A stretch of 64,000 nt of DNA from Beijerinckiaceae bacterium. GTDB lineage: Bacteria > Pseudomonadota > Alphaproteobacteria > Rhizobiales > Beijerinckiaceae. Every line of letters starts with the position of its first letter. The first letter of the stretch is position 1. This document shows, one piece after another, positions 1-8,809 of this stretch. The stretch is from NCBI GenBank assembly GCA_019753285.1, contig JAIELD010000008.1, positions 1 through 64,000 of the forward strand, read 5' to 3'. Made by a program: the position numbers and the translations under genes. The notes below the pieces were generated by a model that searched no databases, was not told the DNA's origin, and was given only the letters and a program-made list of their open reading frames with translations.

Positions 1-58
1 CACGCCCTTCATCCTTCCCCCACCGCTCAATCCAAAGGCGGTGAAGTAGCAGTTCGAA

Positions 59-120
59 GGGGGTCAAAATTAAACGCCGATCCCCCAACTCAGGGGGTCA
101 ATATTGCAAGCCGATTCACA
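59..120. repeat. End of an IS21-like insertion element (terminal repeats)
   Basis: Two 23-bp direct repeats lie at 59-81 and 93-115 and match at 19 of 23 positions. Both begin GGGGGTCAA and end GCCGAT. Repeats of this form, followed by a terminus ending in CA, are typical of the multiple transposase-binding repeats at the ends of IS21-family elements (istA/istB). The run ends GATTCACA at 120, which would be the element tip. The transposase genes would lie left of the window. The 58 bases before the repeats may carry the last codons of istB, but I cannot confirm a frame. Confidence 0.6.
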
Positions 121-364
121 CGGTCCACTTCGGCGTCGAGATCGCTCTGGACTTCAGCCGAGCGCGCCAACATGGCAGCCCGTCTCAAGCGGCGGACGGA
201 AGGCAGGTCCGAATCAGCGGGAGTTCTGGCGATGCCTTGCCGGTCATGGTCGTCCTCTTGCAAATGAGAACGAATTAGGAACATGATTGACTTCACAGAG
301 TCAAGGCGGCGTATTTAGGAGCTTTTGCAGCGCCGCTACGAATTATAAAAATTTAGGAATTGGT

Positions 365-886
365 TCAATTCTGCTTTTGCGTCAGATTTGTCGCAGCGTT
401 TCTGGCCTCTTCAACCTGCCCTGCCTGGAGGTGATTGCCTACATGGTTGAGGTACGGCATCCATTTATCGATTGTATCGAAGCCATCTTCAATACGCGGA
501 AAGTCAAACCGGCGCTTTGACATCTTTGCCTTCATTACATTGATCTTAGCTTCAGCGATCGAAAAATCGCGTTCCCACTTAATTTCCTGCTTAAGTATTT
601 TTAAGTCCCGCCCAAGCACAACCCACCATGGTTCATTATCTCGCTGCATATACCACTTCGTCGCAAATATACCTAATAATAGACCGAGTGCAAAAAATGA
701 TACCGCCAGCACATCTGACCGAGCTGCAATTTTAGTAACACCGGCTGGAATTTCTTTAACAATCGGGATATTCAACCAGCTGTTGGCTTTTTGTTCGATA
801 TCGCTCGGGCTATTGTTCGCTATGAACGAAACTACTGCAACAGCTGCGCTAATGACGGTAGCTAGCCAGTTTATTAAGGCCTTCAT
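365..886 (-). CDS. Hypothetical membrane protein, island cargo
   Basis: I do not recognise a family for this 173-aa protein. It has a hydrophobic N-terminal segment (about residues 1-25), a second membrane segment (about 60-80, rich in Leu, Gly and Phe), and a charged, probably cytoplasmic C-terminal half with heptad-like stretches (KILKQEIKWERDFSIAEAK). I chose the ATG at 886 over an in-frame GTG nine codons upstream because GGGAAA precedes it. The region is clearly more AT-rich than the rest of the window. It sits between an IS21-like end and the integrase, so it is likely cargo of the tRNA-Gln island. A role in phage defence or toxicity is possible, but nothing in the sequence shows it. 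Confidence 0.6.
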   Translation of the reverse strand: MKALINWLATVISAAVAVVSFIANNSPSDIEQKANSWLNIPIVKEIPAGVTKIAARSDVLAVSFFALGLLLGIFATKWYMQRDNEPWWVVLGRDLKILKQEIKWERDFSIAEAKINVMKAKMSKRRFDFPRIEDGFDTIDKWMPYLNHVGNHLQAGQVEEARNAATNLTQKQN

Positions 887-1006
887 CGCGTTTCCCAACC
901 CGAAAACTGCCACTCTTACATGGTCGTTAAAAGTGGAAAGTTAGCTTAGCGCCAAGAAAGAATCGTAAAGGAGCCAAGATTTTGATAATGGCAGGTAATT
1001 GCGCCC

Positions 1007-2368
1007 TTATCCCCAATTATTGGTACGATCGGCGGGCTGTGGCAACTTTACTGCCTCGACACACACTTTGAATTGATCCGCGCTTGGACCGGCTGAATAG
1101 AGCCCCAATGTCATCCCGGCGCGTTTATGGCCGACGACTGCAGCTATGATGGCCTCAGGCTGGCCCGCCTGTTCAGCTTTGGTCACGAACCATCGGCGCA
1201 GACTGTGAAATGTAACGAGGGAACGCTTTTTATCCCCAACCAAGACCTCCAGCTTGAGCTTACGAAGATAGCGGCTGAACGCCTTGACCACGGGCATTGA
1301 CCGCTCGCTGGCGCTCCCCGCCTTAGGGTCCTTCAACTCATTGAAGAGGTATTCATCTGGCCCCTTGTCCTTTTGCCGTCGCTCAAGGATCGCATGAAGG
1401 TCAGGATGGATGGGCACGTAACGCACCCCGGCTTGAGTCTTCGCCTTGGAGACGTAAAAAAGGTTGTTCTCGCAATCCCGAACCCTCAGGCGGCAAATCT
1501 CATCGATCCGCATACCGCTCAAGGCCGCGATCCTGATGAAGTCCGCGATAATGGGTTTAGCTGAGCCTTCAAGAAGCAAAAGAACCTCGTCATCGGTAAA
1601 TGCGCGGGCCTTTTCGATATAGCCAACCTGATTGGCCTTAGGCTTATGGATCGTCTGTTCAGTCCAAGGGTTGTGATCGACAAGCCCTTTGCCCTTGAGC
1701 CAATGCCAGTAGCGCGACAGAGATGATTTGAGCTTGGCTGCGGATCGACGGTCGCCCGACCAGAGCGCCTCGGGATGCGGCATGAGAAGCCATGAAACGA
1801 ACTCACCGGCCTTCCTTCTCGTGATCTCCTCAAGCGTTTTGGTGCCCCAATCCTGAAGCCGCCGAATGGCGCGGCGATGGTCGGTTTGAGAGCGGGCTGT
1901 GTAGGTCGTTTCTCTGAGCCATTGGTCGAGGTATTCATTGAGGGGCGTGGCGCTGCCGGTCGCAAGGCCATGGAACGCCTTCGCCTGTTCTTCGCGCTTC
2001 TCGTCGTACTCGTACTCCCAAGGCGGGATGCCGGCGGTGTCGCTGATCGGAGCACCCCTCAACTCCTCGGCTTGCATTGCGATGACGTCACGAAGGGTTT
2101 CAGCCTCTTTCTCGGGAGCCTTGCGCAATTCCTCACGAAGCTTTCGAGCCTCATCAAGCGCCGCGTCCCCGGTCACTCGACTCCGGGCCGCCTCTATCTC
2201 CGCATTGAACTCCGCCAAGACGGACCATTTGCGCGAATTGGCGACCGCACGATCGTTCGTCTTGAGGGATTTGCAGAACCGCTTCCGGCCGATTGCCTCA
2301 CGCAAACTCGGGGGGACTTCCGTCAAGGCGTAGTAGCCATTTCGTCGTTTCTCTACGTAACCCGCCAT
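1007..2368 (-). CDS. Tyrosine recombinase (island integrase)
   Basis: A 453-aa site-specific integrase. The N-terminus (about 1-50, beginning MAGYVEKRRNGYYA) resembles the DUF6538/arm-binding region of alphaproteobacterial integrases. A charged helix follows, then a SAM-like core-binding domain (about 140-240) and the catalytic domain (about 255-440). The catalytic residues can be read: R287 in SGMRIDE, K308 or K310, H388 and R391 in HSLRR, H414 in VVGHKR, and the nucleophile Y424 in LYSAG. The ATG is preceded by GGAGG ten bases upstream. The gene starts 130 bp from the tRNA-Gln 3' fragment at 2498-2517, and three TACCCACAC repeats lie between them. All residues needed for activity look intact. 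Confidence 0.93.
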   Translation of the reverse strand: MAGYVEKRRNGYYALTEVPPSLREAIGRKRFCKSLKTNDRAVANSRKWSVLAEFNAEIEAARSRVTGDAALDEARKLREELRKAPEKEAETLRDVIAMQAEELRGAPISDTAGIPPWEYEYDEKREEQAKAFHGLATGSATPLNEYLDQWLRETTYTARSQTDHRRAIRRLQDWGTKTLEEITRRKAGEFVSWLLMPHPEALWSGDRRSAAKLKSSLSRYWHWLKGKGLVDHNPWTEQTIHKPKANQVGYIEKARAFTDDEVLLLLEGSAKPIIADFIRIAALSGMRIDEICRLRVRDCENNLFYVSKAKTQAGVRYVPIHPDLHAILERRQKDKGPDEYLFNELKDPKAGSASERSMPVVKAFSRYLRKLKLEVLVGDKKRSLVTFHSLRRWFVTKAEQAGQPEAIIAAVVGHKRAGMTLGLYSAGPSADQFKVCVEAVKLPQPADRTNNWG

Positions 2369-2405
2369 TTGTGCTGTGCCTCCGCGAAGCGGCGGGGCAG
2401 GGCGC

Positions 2406-2438
2406 TACCCACACGCTACCCACACAAAATACCCACAC
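2406..2438. repeat. Three TACCCACAC direct repeats, candidate integrase arm sites
   Basis: Exact copies of TACCCACAC lie at 2406-2414, 2417-2425 and 2430-2438, spaced 11 and 13 bp apart, so on roughly the same helical face. They sit between the integrase start and the putative att core. Lambda-type integrases bind short repeated arm sites in this position. The assignment is an inference from location and repetition. Confidence 0.5.
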
Positions 2439-2497
2439 ATTTGGCTAAAATCAATAGTGATATCAATGATAATAGAGGCTTACGATCGAATGTCAGA

Positions 2498-2517
2498 GAG
2501 TCCAGGTTCCCCAGCCA
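2498..2517 (+). other. Attachment site: 3' end of a tRNA-Gln gene
   Basis: The 20 bases GAGTCCAGGTTCCCCAGCCA read as the last part of a tRNA-Gln: end of the T loop (GAGT), T-stem 3' strand (CCAGG), acceptor 3' strand (TTCCCCA), discriminator G and CCA. E. coli tRNA-Gln ends almost identically (ATCCAGGTACCCCAGCCA). The bases upstream do not form the rest of a tRNA, so this is a fragment. A tRNA 3' remnant 130 bp from an integrase start is the standard footprint of island integration. In this orientation the intact tRNA-Gln should lie at the far left end of the island, outside the window. Confidence 0.72.
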
Positions 2518-2689
2518 ACACTAAAGTAACAACTGCTGGACCGCCCTCGATCTGGGACACACGTAGCTTGAATTGCGAAGTGTGACACACCGGCAGCTTG
2601 TTCGCTAAAATGCGAATGTAAATCAATGCGTTGTGTGGATTGACAATCTGACTATATGTCTCTTCGCGTGAGCGGCACGGGTGCCGCGA

Positions 2690-5600
2690 TCATGACTTTT
2701 GAGCCGCCGCCGCCGCCCCGTCCTGTCGCTCGACCGCAATGGCCAGCAATGCCTCGGCCTCACGCCAGTCGTCGGTGTCCGCCATGTTTTCATTGCCGGC
2801 AAGCAGATCGGCAAGAAGCGCGCGCGCTTCACTGCCACGATCCTGAGCCAGCATCAGGCGAGCAAGACTTTTTGCAATTCGAGGCGTCCAATAGAACGCA
2901 CCTTGCTTTGATGCCACATCGAGGGCGAAGCGAAAATCTTCCTCGGCCAGACGCGTTGAGTGCGGTCCGTCCACGATCACTTCAATTTCTCCGCGCAGAC
3001 GCAGCAACTCGGCGTAATACGATTGCTCGTGCGTTTCTGCGACCCATTCCAGGATGTCGTCAATCGTCGCGCGCGCCTCTGCAACGCGACCGAGCCGAAG
3101 CAGAGCCTCGGCCGTCGCTGCTTTTGTCTCGACACGATAATACCTCCACCCCGCACCGGTAACAGCCGCCGTGGCGCGGTCGAGCACGTCCAGCGCGCGG
3201 GCGAATTCGCCGCGCCTGACGAGCAGAACGCCTTTGAGGCAAAGAGCCGCTTTGGACCAGAATGTAAGATTTTTCTCAGCGGCGAGGTCGGTCAATCGAG
3301 CAAGCGCTTCTTCCGCCCGTTGAAGATCACCAGCCATGATCTCGAAGGGAATGACGGCGAAACCGAGGGCGTAGCATATCGAAAGCACATGACCCGTGCT
3401 TTCGGCCCTCGCGAGGCTGGCCTTCGCTTGAGCATCAGCCTTCTCGCCAAGGCCGCCGAGCAGCAGAGCCCGCGCGAACATCGCGGAAGCCAGACAGCGG
3501 TGGTCGAAGAGAAAAAAGATCCAATGGTTCTGTTCAACGGCTGACCCTGCCATCGAGACCGTCTCTTCGTACCATTTCTGCGAGTTTTTTTGATCGCCCA
3601 ACCAGTGCGACGTGCTGCCTATGAGACGCATGCCCACGGAGAGATCGGATGGACTGCCCCTTATCCGTGCGATCTCGAGGTATCGTTCCGCGAGCTGGCG
3701 GCACTCGAAAAGGCGGCTGTCCCTCAATTTCATGCTCCACAGCACCCAGAGGGCAAGGAGTTGCGCTTCATGATCATGATCACGCTGGGCCTGGTCGAGA
3801 GCACCCTGAACGCCTGCTTCGGTCAGTGCAGATTTGTGGCTGGCGTGAACGACCCCTAGGCCGAGCACCGTCTGCAGCCGCATTCGCAGAGCGAAGTCTC
3901 GTGCTGGATCGCCGCGCGCCAGTGCAAGGGTCGCGAAGCTGTGGCACTCGTCAATGAGCGTCAGATGCAGCCACACAGGGATGTAGTGCACAACGATTTT
4001 TAGTCCGAGTTCGGCATCGCCTCCATCTGACAAGGCCCATGCAAGCGCTGATCTCACATTGTCGATCTCGAGCCCGCAGCGCGCGACGACCTCTACCTGC
4101 CCGCCGCTCTGTGCAATCTGCGTGCACATATCGAGGATCAGTGCTGCAAAGCAGCGCGCAGTCTCATCGAATTCATCAAGTTCCTTGAGCTTCGCGAGAG
4201 CATAAACGCGAGTGGTTTCAAGAAGGCGCAGCCTTTTTCCTCCTCTCGTGTCATCCCGTGCAAGCATGGACTTGGCAAGAAGGCCAAGAAGACATTGCAC
4301 GCTGGAAAATTCAGTCTTGGCCTCCTCGACCAAGCCAAAGATCCTGTCCGCTGCCTCATAGGTGAAGCTGTCCTGGAAGATCGCAAGGCGTCGCAAAAAC
4401 TTGCGCTCCCGGGATTCAAGGAGTTGATAACTCCAGTCCAGGGTTGCGCGAAGCGTTTGATGGCGCGCTGGAGAAGATCTTCGCCCTCCAGTCAGCAGTT
4501 TCAGCCTGTCGCCAAGAAGCGATAACACCACTTCGACGCCAAGTTCGGCCGCCCGGGCAGCGGCAAGTTCGATCGCAAGCGGAATGCCGTCGAGCTGCCG
4601 GCAGAGCGCAGCCATGGCGGCAGCCTGTTCAGCGCCGAATGTGTAGCTTCGATCGATATCTTTCACCCGTTTCAGGAACAGCTGGACAGACGCATAGCTT
4701 TGAACATTGGCTGACGCGGGCATCGAAGCCGGCGGAGTTTCGAGCGACGGAACGACGACGACCTGCTCGCCCTCGACCCTCAAGGCCTCCCGGCTTGTGG
4801 AGATCAGTGCAACATTTGGGCACATGCGCAGCAGAGCGGAAGCCAACTCCGCCGACGCGTCAATCAGATGCTCGCAATTGTCGAGAACCAACAATAGTCG
4901 CCGCGTGCCAAGCGCAATCGCCAATGCTGCGCCGTCAACGCTGTCCTGATCGAAGCGTAGATCAAGCATTCGCCCTACCGTCCTTGCGACAAGACGCGGA
5001 TCGAAGAGCGAGGCCAGTTCGACAAAAACAACCTGACCGACCCAGTTTTGCGACATGCGATGGGCGACTTCCAGCGCGAGCCGGCTTTTCCCGATGCCGC
5101 CAGGTCCGATCAGGGTCAACGCGCGGCTTTCAAGCATTAAATCGATAATGTTCTCGAGGATTGCATCGCGGCCAATCAGCCCAGATGCAGAGATAGGCAG
5201 ATTGTGGATGAGCGCGTTGGTCAGGGCAGATGTTGCTAACGGCCGGGTTGGTGCCTCATCAAGAGGACGCCAACCGCCGGAGAGGCAGTAACCCCGGCCT
5301 GAAACGGTCCTGAGCATCGCACGATGATCGCCAAAAGCTTTGCGAATAGCCGAAACATGCGCCTGCAGAGCGTTGTCTTCGACGATCATGCCAGGCCAGA
5401 CCTGATGCATGATCTCATCTTTTGTGACGATCTGATCAGACGATCGGGCCAGAATTTCCAGAATCGAAAGCGCTCGAGCGCCGATTTCCACCCGAGTATT
5501 GTCCAGGCGCAAATCGCCCTTGAGCGCGTCGAATGTCCAGCGAGCCGATGAGTCGATCCAGAGCAAGAAGCAGTCTCCGTCACGGCGTAGGGGGCATCGC

Positions 5601-5749
5601 GACGCCATGGCAATGTCCAAGCCTACGACAGGCCGAGACTTGCGGAGGAGCTTGGCAATCGACCCGGAAGAAATCTCAATGCTTTTCGGAAGTATAGCAA
5701 AGGAAATACTTCGCGCGCTAGGCGTCTGGTCGCACCTGACCCGACACAT
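2690..5749 (-). CDS. Winged-helix / NB-ARC-like ATPase / TPR transcriptional regulator
   Basis: A 1019-aa regulator. An OmpR/CadC-type winged helix (about 70-155) ends in the usual GRGYCL turn. It is followed by an AfsR/MalT-like STAND ATPase with Walker A GPGGIGKS near residue 215 and Walker B LLLVLDNCEH near 290. The C-terminal 500 residues are helical repeats of TPR type. STAND regulators bind ATP and an effector before acting on DNA; the effector is unknown here. An alternative ATG at 5608 (residue 48) would still keep the DNA-binding domain, and neither start has a strong ribosome binding site. It is divergent from the winged-helix gene at 6091 and has the same architecture as the protein at 18167-21073. 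Confidence 0.85.
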   Translation of the reverse strand: MCRVRCDQTPSARSISFAILPKSIEISSGSIAKLLRKSRPVVGLDIAMASRCPLRRDGDCFLLWIDSSARWTFDALKGDLRLDNTRVEIGARALSILEILARSSDQIVTKDEIMHQVWPGMIVEDNALQAHVSAIRKAFGDHRAMLRTVSGRGYCLSGGWRPLDEAPTRPLATSALTNALIHNLPISASGLIGRDAILENIIDLMLESRALTLIGPGGIGKSRLALEVAHRMSQNWVGQVVFVELASLFDPRLVARTVGRMLDLRFDQDSVDGAALAIALGTRRLLLVLDNCEHLIDASAELASALLRMCPNVALISTSREALRVEGEQVVVVPSLETPPASMPASANVQSYASVQLFLKRVKDIDRSYTFGAEQAAAMAALCRQLDGIPLAIELAAARAAELGVEVVLSLLGDRLKLLTGGRRSSPARHQTLRATLDWSYQLLESRERKFLRRLAIFQDSFTYEAADRIFGLVEEAKTEFSSVQCLLGLLAKSMLARDDTRGGKRLRLLETTRVYALAKLKELDEFDETARCFAALILDMCTQIAQSGGQVEVVARCGLEIDNVRSALAWALSDGGDAELGLKIVVHYIPVWLHLTLIDECHSFATLALARGDPARDFALRMRLQTVLGLGVVHASHKSALTEAGVQGALDQAQRDHDHEAQLLALWVLWSMKLRDSRLFECRQLAERYLEIARIRGSPSDLSVGMRLIGSTSHWLGDQKNSQKWYEETVSMAGSAVEQNHWIFFLFDHRCLASAMFARALLLGGLGEKADAQAKASLARAESTGHVLSICYALGFAVIPFEIMAGDLQRAEEALARLTDLAAEKNLTFWSKAALCLKGVLLVRRGEFARALDVLDRATAAVTGAGWRYYRVETKAATAEALLRLGRVAEARATIDDILEWVAETHEQSYYAELLRLRGEIEVIVDGPHSTRLAEEDFRFALDVASKQGAFYWTPRIAKSLARLMLAQDRGSEARALLADLLAGNENMADTDDWREAEALLAIAVERQDGAAAAAQKS

Positions 5750-5879
5750 ATTGGTTTAGGGGCCATGGGTGCACGCGTTCATTGCAATCTGCCCTGCCTT
5801 CAGAACGTCAACAGGGTTCGTCGGCCGCAAATGATTTTGCTCGTTTCAATCGCCGCCTCGAATTTCTGATCGTTCGCAG

Positions 5880-5897
5880 TTCAGGAAATTTCAGGAA
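5880..5897. promoter_or_regulatory. TTCAGGAA direct repeat in a divergent promoter region
   Basis: TTCAGGAA occurs at 5880-5887 and again at 5890-5897, a 10-bp period. It lies in the 341-bp gap (5750-6090) between two divergent winged-helix regulator genes. OmpR/PhoB-type winged helices bind direct repeats spaced about one helical turn, so this is a plausible operator. Nothing else clear was seen in the gap. Confidence 0.35.
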
Positions 5898-6090
5898 CGC
5901 GCCAAAGACATTGCGATCGCTGTGCGACATCGTCCGAGCTGAAGAATGTGCGTTCCGCCGTTCATCGAAATCGGCTCTGACCAGGATCGATCGTTCGGCC
6001 TGCCGTGAATGCCGACCATTTTCAACAAGCCGACGCAATCGCCAGCAAAATTCAGCGCAGGCGGCGTCTCAGAATTGACTGGAGACTCAC

Positions 6091-6696
6091 ATGGGTATGC
6101 CGGATCTGCAGACGAGCGAACTGATGAGCTGTGGCCTTGACTGGACCGACGCGGTCGCGCCCGCCAGCAAGGCTATCGCGTTTCGAAGATTTCGGATCGT
6201 CCCCACGACCCGCCAGCTTCTTCGCGATGGCGTCGAGGTCGAGATCGGTAGCCGTGCATTCGATTTGCTTCTCGCGCTGCTTGAAGCGCGTGGTCGCATC
6301 GTGGAAAAGGCGTGCATCATGAAAAGGGTGTGGCCATCCACCACTGTCGATGAGAGCAATCTGCGGTTCCAGATGACTGCATTGCGACGCGCACTGGGCG
6401 AGGATCGGGATGCCATCAAAACTATCCCTGGGCGCGGCTACATGCTGACCGAGGACATTGCGGATCGGTCTTCGGCTTTGACGAACGCTTCTGTTGTTCT
6501 TGCCGATCTGCCGCTTTTGCAGCAGGATCCGGCGTCCGAACGGATAACGATCCTGGAGTATGAGAACGCATTGCTGAGGCAGGCCATCTCCAACTTGAAA
6601 AACCGGCTGCCGCGATTTGAGCGGCAGCAAAAGTTCACGGCCAACTCACGTCAAAAGCCGGCCTTCCCATTGCCGCTGAAGGCAAGCGTCCGTTAA
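6091..6696 (+). CDS. Winged-helix transcriptional regulator
   Basis: A 201-aa protein whose residues about 28-125 form an OmpR-type (Trans_reg_C) winged helix: the recognition-helix region ESNLRFQMTALRRALG is followed by the wing IPGRGYML. It has no receiver, ATPase or TPR domain. The C-terminal 70 residues include a short predicted coiled coil (SERITILEYENALLRQAI) that could mediate dimerisation. The start is supported by TGGAG eight bases upstream. It is divergent from the large ATPase regulator at 2690-5749 and shares its DNA-binding type, so the two may act on common sites. Confidence 0.85.
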   Translation: MGMPDLQTSELMSCGLDWTDAVAPASKAIAFRRFRIVPTTRQLLRDGVEVEIGSRAFDLLLALLEARGRIVEKACIMKRVWPSTTVDESNLRFQMTALRRALGEDRDAIKTIPGRGYMLTEDIADRSSALTNASVVLADLPLLQQDPASERITILEYENALLRQAISNLKNRLPRFERQQKFTANSRQKPAFPLPLKASVR

Positions 6697-6886
6697 CCGG
6701 CCGCTCGATCTTGGCGAGCAGCCAATCCTGAGCAGCCTGACATCGGGTTCCCGCGAAGCGACGCCGTATGGCGCGATCGGCAATGATCACAAACGGTTTG
6801 GCGCAAGGCTTATTGAGCGAGGTACGCCTCTGCGCCTGTTGCAAACGTGTCTCTTTTGCGGTTGAGGCTTGGCACCCGCCACCGCA

Positions 6887-7240
6887 TCAACGGGTCTGAA
6901 CGGCGTTTGCCGGCGTGGCCGGCTGCTGTGAACCTGGCTCGCGCTGATCGGCCGAGGAAACGTCCCATTTCGGCGCATCATCGTAACCCTCGCGGCTGCT
7001 GTAAAACAGCAGAGCCATCAATCCGAAGCCGACGCCGAGTGCAAGGGTCACCGCCACGAGCATGAGCACATAGTCGGACACCGACATTGCGACGCCACTC
7101 AGCCGTTCCCAGCCAAGGCCGGCGATCACGAGCGTAGCGCCGAGCAGAACGATGAGCACCGTCAACAAGGCCCATGAACCTCCATTCATCGGGCTGGCGA
7201 CGGCATGGGCCCGGCGAAAAGCGCTCTCTTGTATTTTCAT
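6887..7240 (-). CDS. Small two-TM membrane protein, unknown function
   Basis: A 117-aa protein with two hydrophobic segments (about residues 22-42 and 55-82) and a polar C-terminal tail rich in Gln, Pro and Ala. I do not recognise a family. The ATG at 7240 is preferred to upstream in-frame starts because GGAAGG lies nine bases before it. It is divergent from soxC, so the two share a 294-bp promoter region (7241-7534). Confidence 0.6.
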   Translation of the reverse strand: MKIQESAFRRAHAVASPMNGGSWALLTVLIVLLGATLVIAGLGWERLSGVAMSVSDYVLMLVAVTLALGVGFGLMALLFYSSREGYDDAPKWDVSSADQREPGSQQPATPANAVQTR

Positions 7241-7534
7241 CACAATCATCCTTCCAACCACGGTCCGCGGTTTCAATCCAGACTGGTCGATTACCGGCTG
7301 GATCGGTCCTCGGTCCCGCTACAAGCGATCGATGGAAGGTAGTGCAGTCAGCGAAGGCCGTATTGGAGGATAGGCGGAAGTTTGCCGGATCGGCGGGGGG
7401 AGCACTGGCGGCACCCTAGCATCGACGTCCGAAGCGAGCGATGAATCGTCCCAAAATGCCGCGATTGGAAAATACCCTGTCTGCTGAACGTCCTATGTCT
7501 TGTCTGTTTTTCACATTCGGCAAAGGGATGGATC

Positions 7535-8809
7535 ATGGCAATGACCGGAGACGGCATGCCCGGCGTCACGGACAGGCGCTCGCTCTCGCGGCGCGCGCTG
7601 TTGAGCGGCGTGGCCGCCGGGGTGGCAGGCTCGATGGCGGCAGGCCCCGCCGCAGCCGAAACCTTGGCAGACGTTCCGCCGAGAGAGCCTGGAGCCGATC
7701 TCGGCTCCACCAGCCCCCGGTCAAAATACGTCTCCATCGGCCGTGTGCCGGAGGCGGGGCCGACGGTGCGGAACGTGGACCCCGCCAACGCCATCAACTC
7801 CAAGACGCCACTGGACAAGCTGGTCGGGCAGATCACGCCGGCCGATCTCCATTACGAGCGCAGCCATTCCGGCGCACCTGATCTCAACCCGGCAGAGCAC
7901 CGCCTTCTCGTTCACGGCATGGTGGGTAAGCCGCTCGTGCTCTCCGTTGACGACCTGAAGGCGATGCCCTCCGTTTCGCGGATCGCCTTCATCGAATGCA
8001 CCGGCAATGGCTGGGAAAACTGGAAGAAGGCCGATGAGACGCTATCCGTTCAGAACACGCATGGGCTGGTCAGCACCAACGAATGGACCGGCGTTCGGCT
8101 CAAATACCTGATCGAACTCGTGGGCAAGCAGGCGCGATCGACCTGGATGCTCGCCGAGGGTGGCGATGCCGCCGGCGTTGCCCGCAGCATTCCGCTCACG
8201 GAAGAGATTCTAGAGGAGGCCATCATCGCCTACGGGCAGAATGGCGAGCCGTTGCGGCCCGCCCATGGCTTCCCGATGCGCCTGCTGGTTCCCGGCATGG
8301 AGGGCAACGTCAACATCAAATGGCTGCGCCGTTTGAAGTTTGGCGACCAACCCTGGATGACCCGCTGGGAGACGGCGCGCTACACGCAATTGCTGGCGAA
8401 CGGCAAGGCGCGCCAATTCCAGCTTCGCATGGAGACGAATTCCGTCATCACCTCGCCGTCGGGCACGATGACGATCTGCCCGGGCTATAATCGCATCACC
8501 GGTCTCGCCTGGAGCGGGCATGGCAGGATCGCGAAGGTCGAGATCAGCACCGACGGTGCCAAAAGCTGGAACGCGGCGCAACTGAACGCGCCCGTGCTTC
8601 CAAAAGCCCAGACCCGGTTCCAGATGGACTGGGTGTGGGACGGAAAGCCGACCAAAATCGTCAGCCGTTCTGTCGACGAAACGGGGAGCGTCCAGCCGGA
8701 TCGCGATGCTTTCATCGCGCTGACCGGCAACAATGCCCTGTTCCACTACAATGCCCAGCAGACCTGGAGCATCGATGCCATGGGAGCCGTTCGCAATGTC
8801 TTGTCATAG
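7535..8809 (+). CDS. soxC: Sulfite/sulfane dehydrogenase molybdopterin subunit SoxC
   Basis: A 424-aa periplasmic molybdenum enzyme of the sulfite oxidase family. The N-terminus carries a twin-arginine signal (RRSLSRRALLSG, residues 14-25) followed by an Ala-rich stretch. The Mo-cofactor domain includes the conserved cysteine ligand in FIECTGNG (C155). The Moco dimerisation domain occupies about residues 300-424. In Paracoccus, SoxCD oxidises the sulfane sulfur bound to SoxY during thiosulfate oxidation. Here soxD follows with a 14-bp overlap, but no soxXYZAB gene is in the window. A good ribosome binding site (AAAGGG) precedes the ATG. It could instead act as a free sulfite dehydrogenase. 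Confidence 0.9.
   Translation: MAMTGDGMPGVTDRRSLSRRALLSGVAAGVAGSMAAGPAAAETLADVPPREPGADLGSTSPRSKYVSIGRVPEAGPTVRNVDPANAINSKTPLDKLVGQITPADLHYERSHSGAPDLNPAEHRLLVHGMVGKPLVLSVDDLKAMPSVSRIAFIECTGNGWENWKKADETLSVQNTHGLVSTNEWTGVRLKYLIELVGKQARSTWMLAEGGDAAGVARSIPLTEEILEEAIIAYGQNGEPLRPAHGFPMRLLVPGMEGNVNIKWLRRLKFGDQPWMTRWETARYTQLLANGKARQFQLRMETNSVITSPSGTMTICPGYNRITGLAWSGHGRIAKVEISTDGAKSWNAAQLNAPVLPKAQTRFQMDWVWDGKPTKIVSRSVDETGSVQPDRDAFIALTGNNALFHYNAQQTWSIDAMGAVRNVLS

Noticed and set aside
90-296. Minus-strand frame of 68 aa at the IS end
   Set aside because: It runs through the IS21-like repeats, has no good ribosome binding site and no recognisable domain.
6635-6844. Minus-strand frame of 69 aa after the winged-helix gene
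   Set aside because: It overlaps the winged-helix gene end, shows no family pattern and has no strong start.
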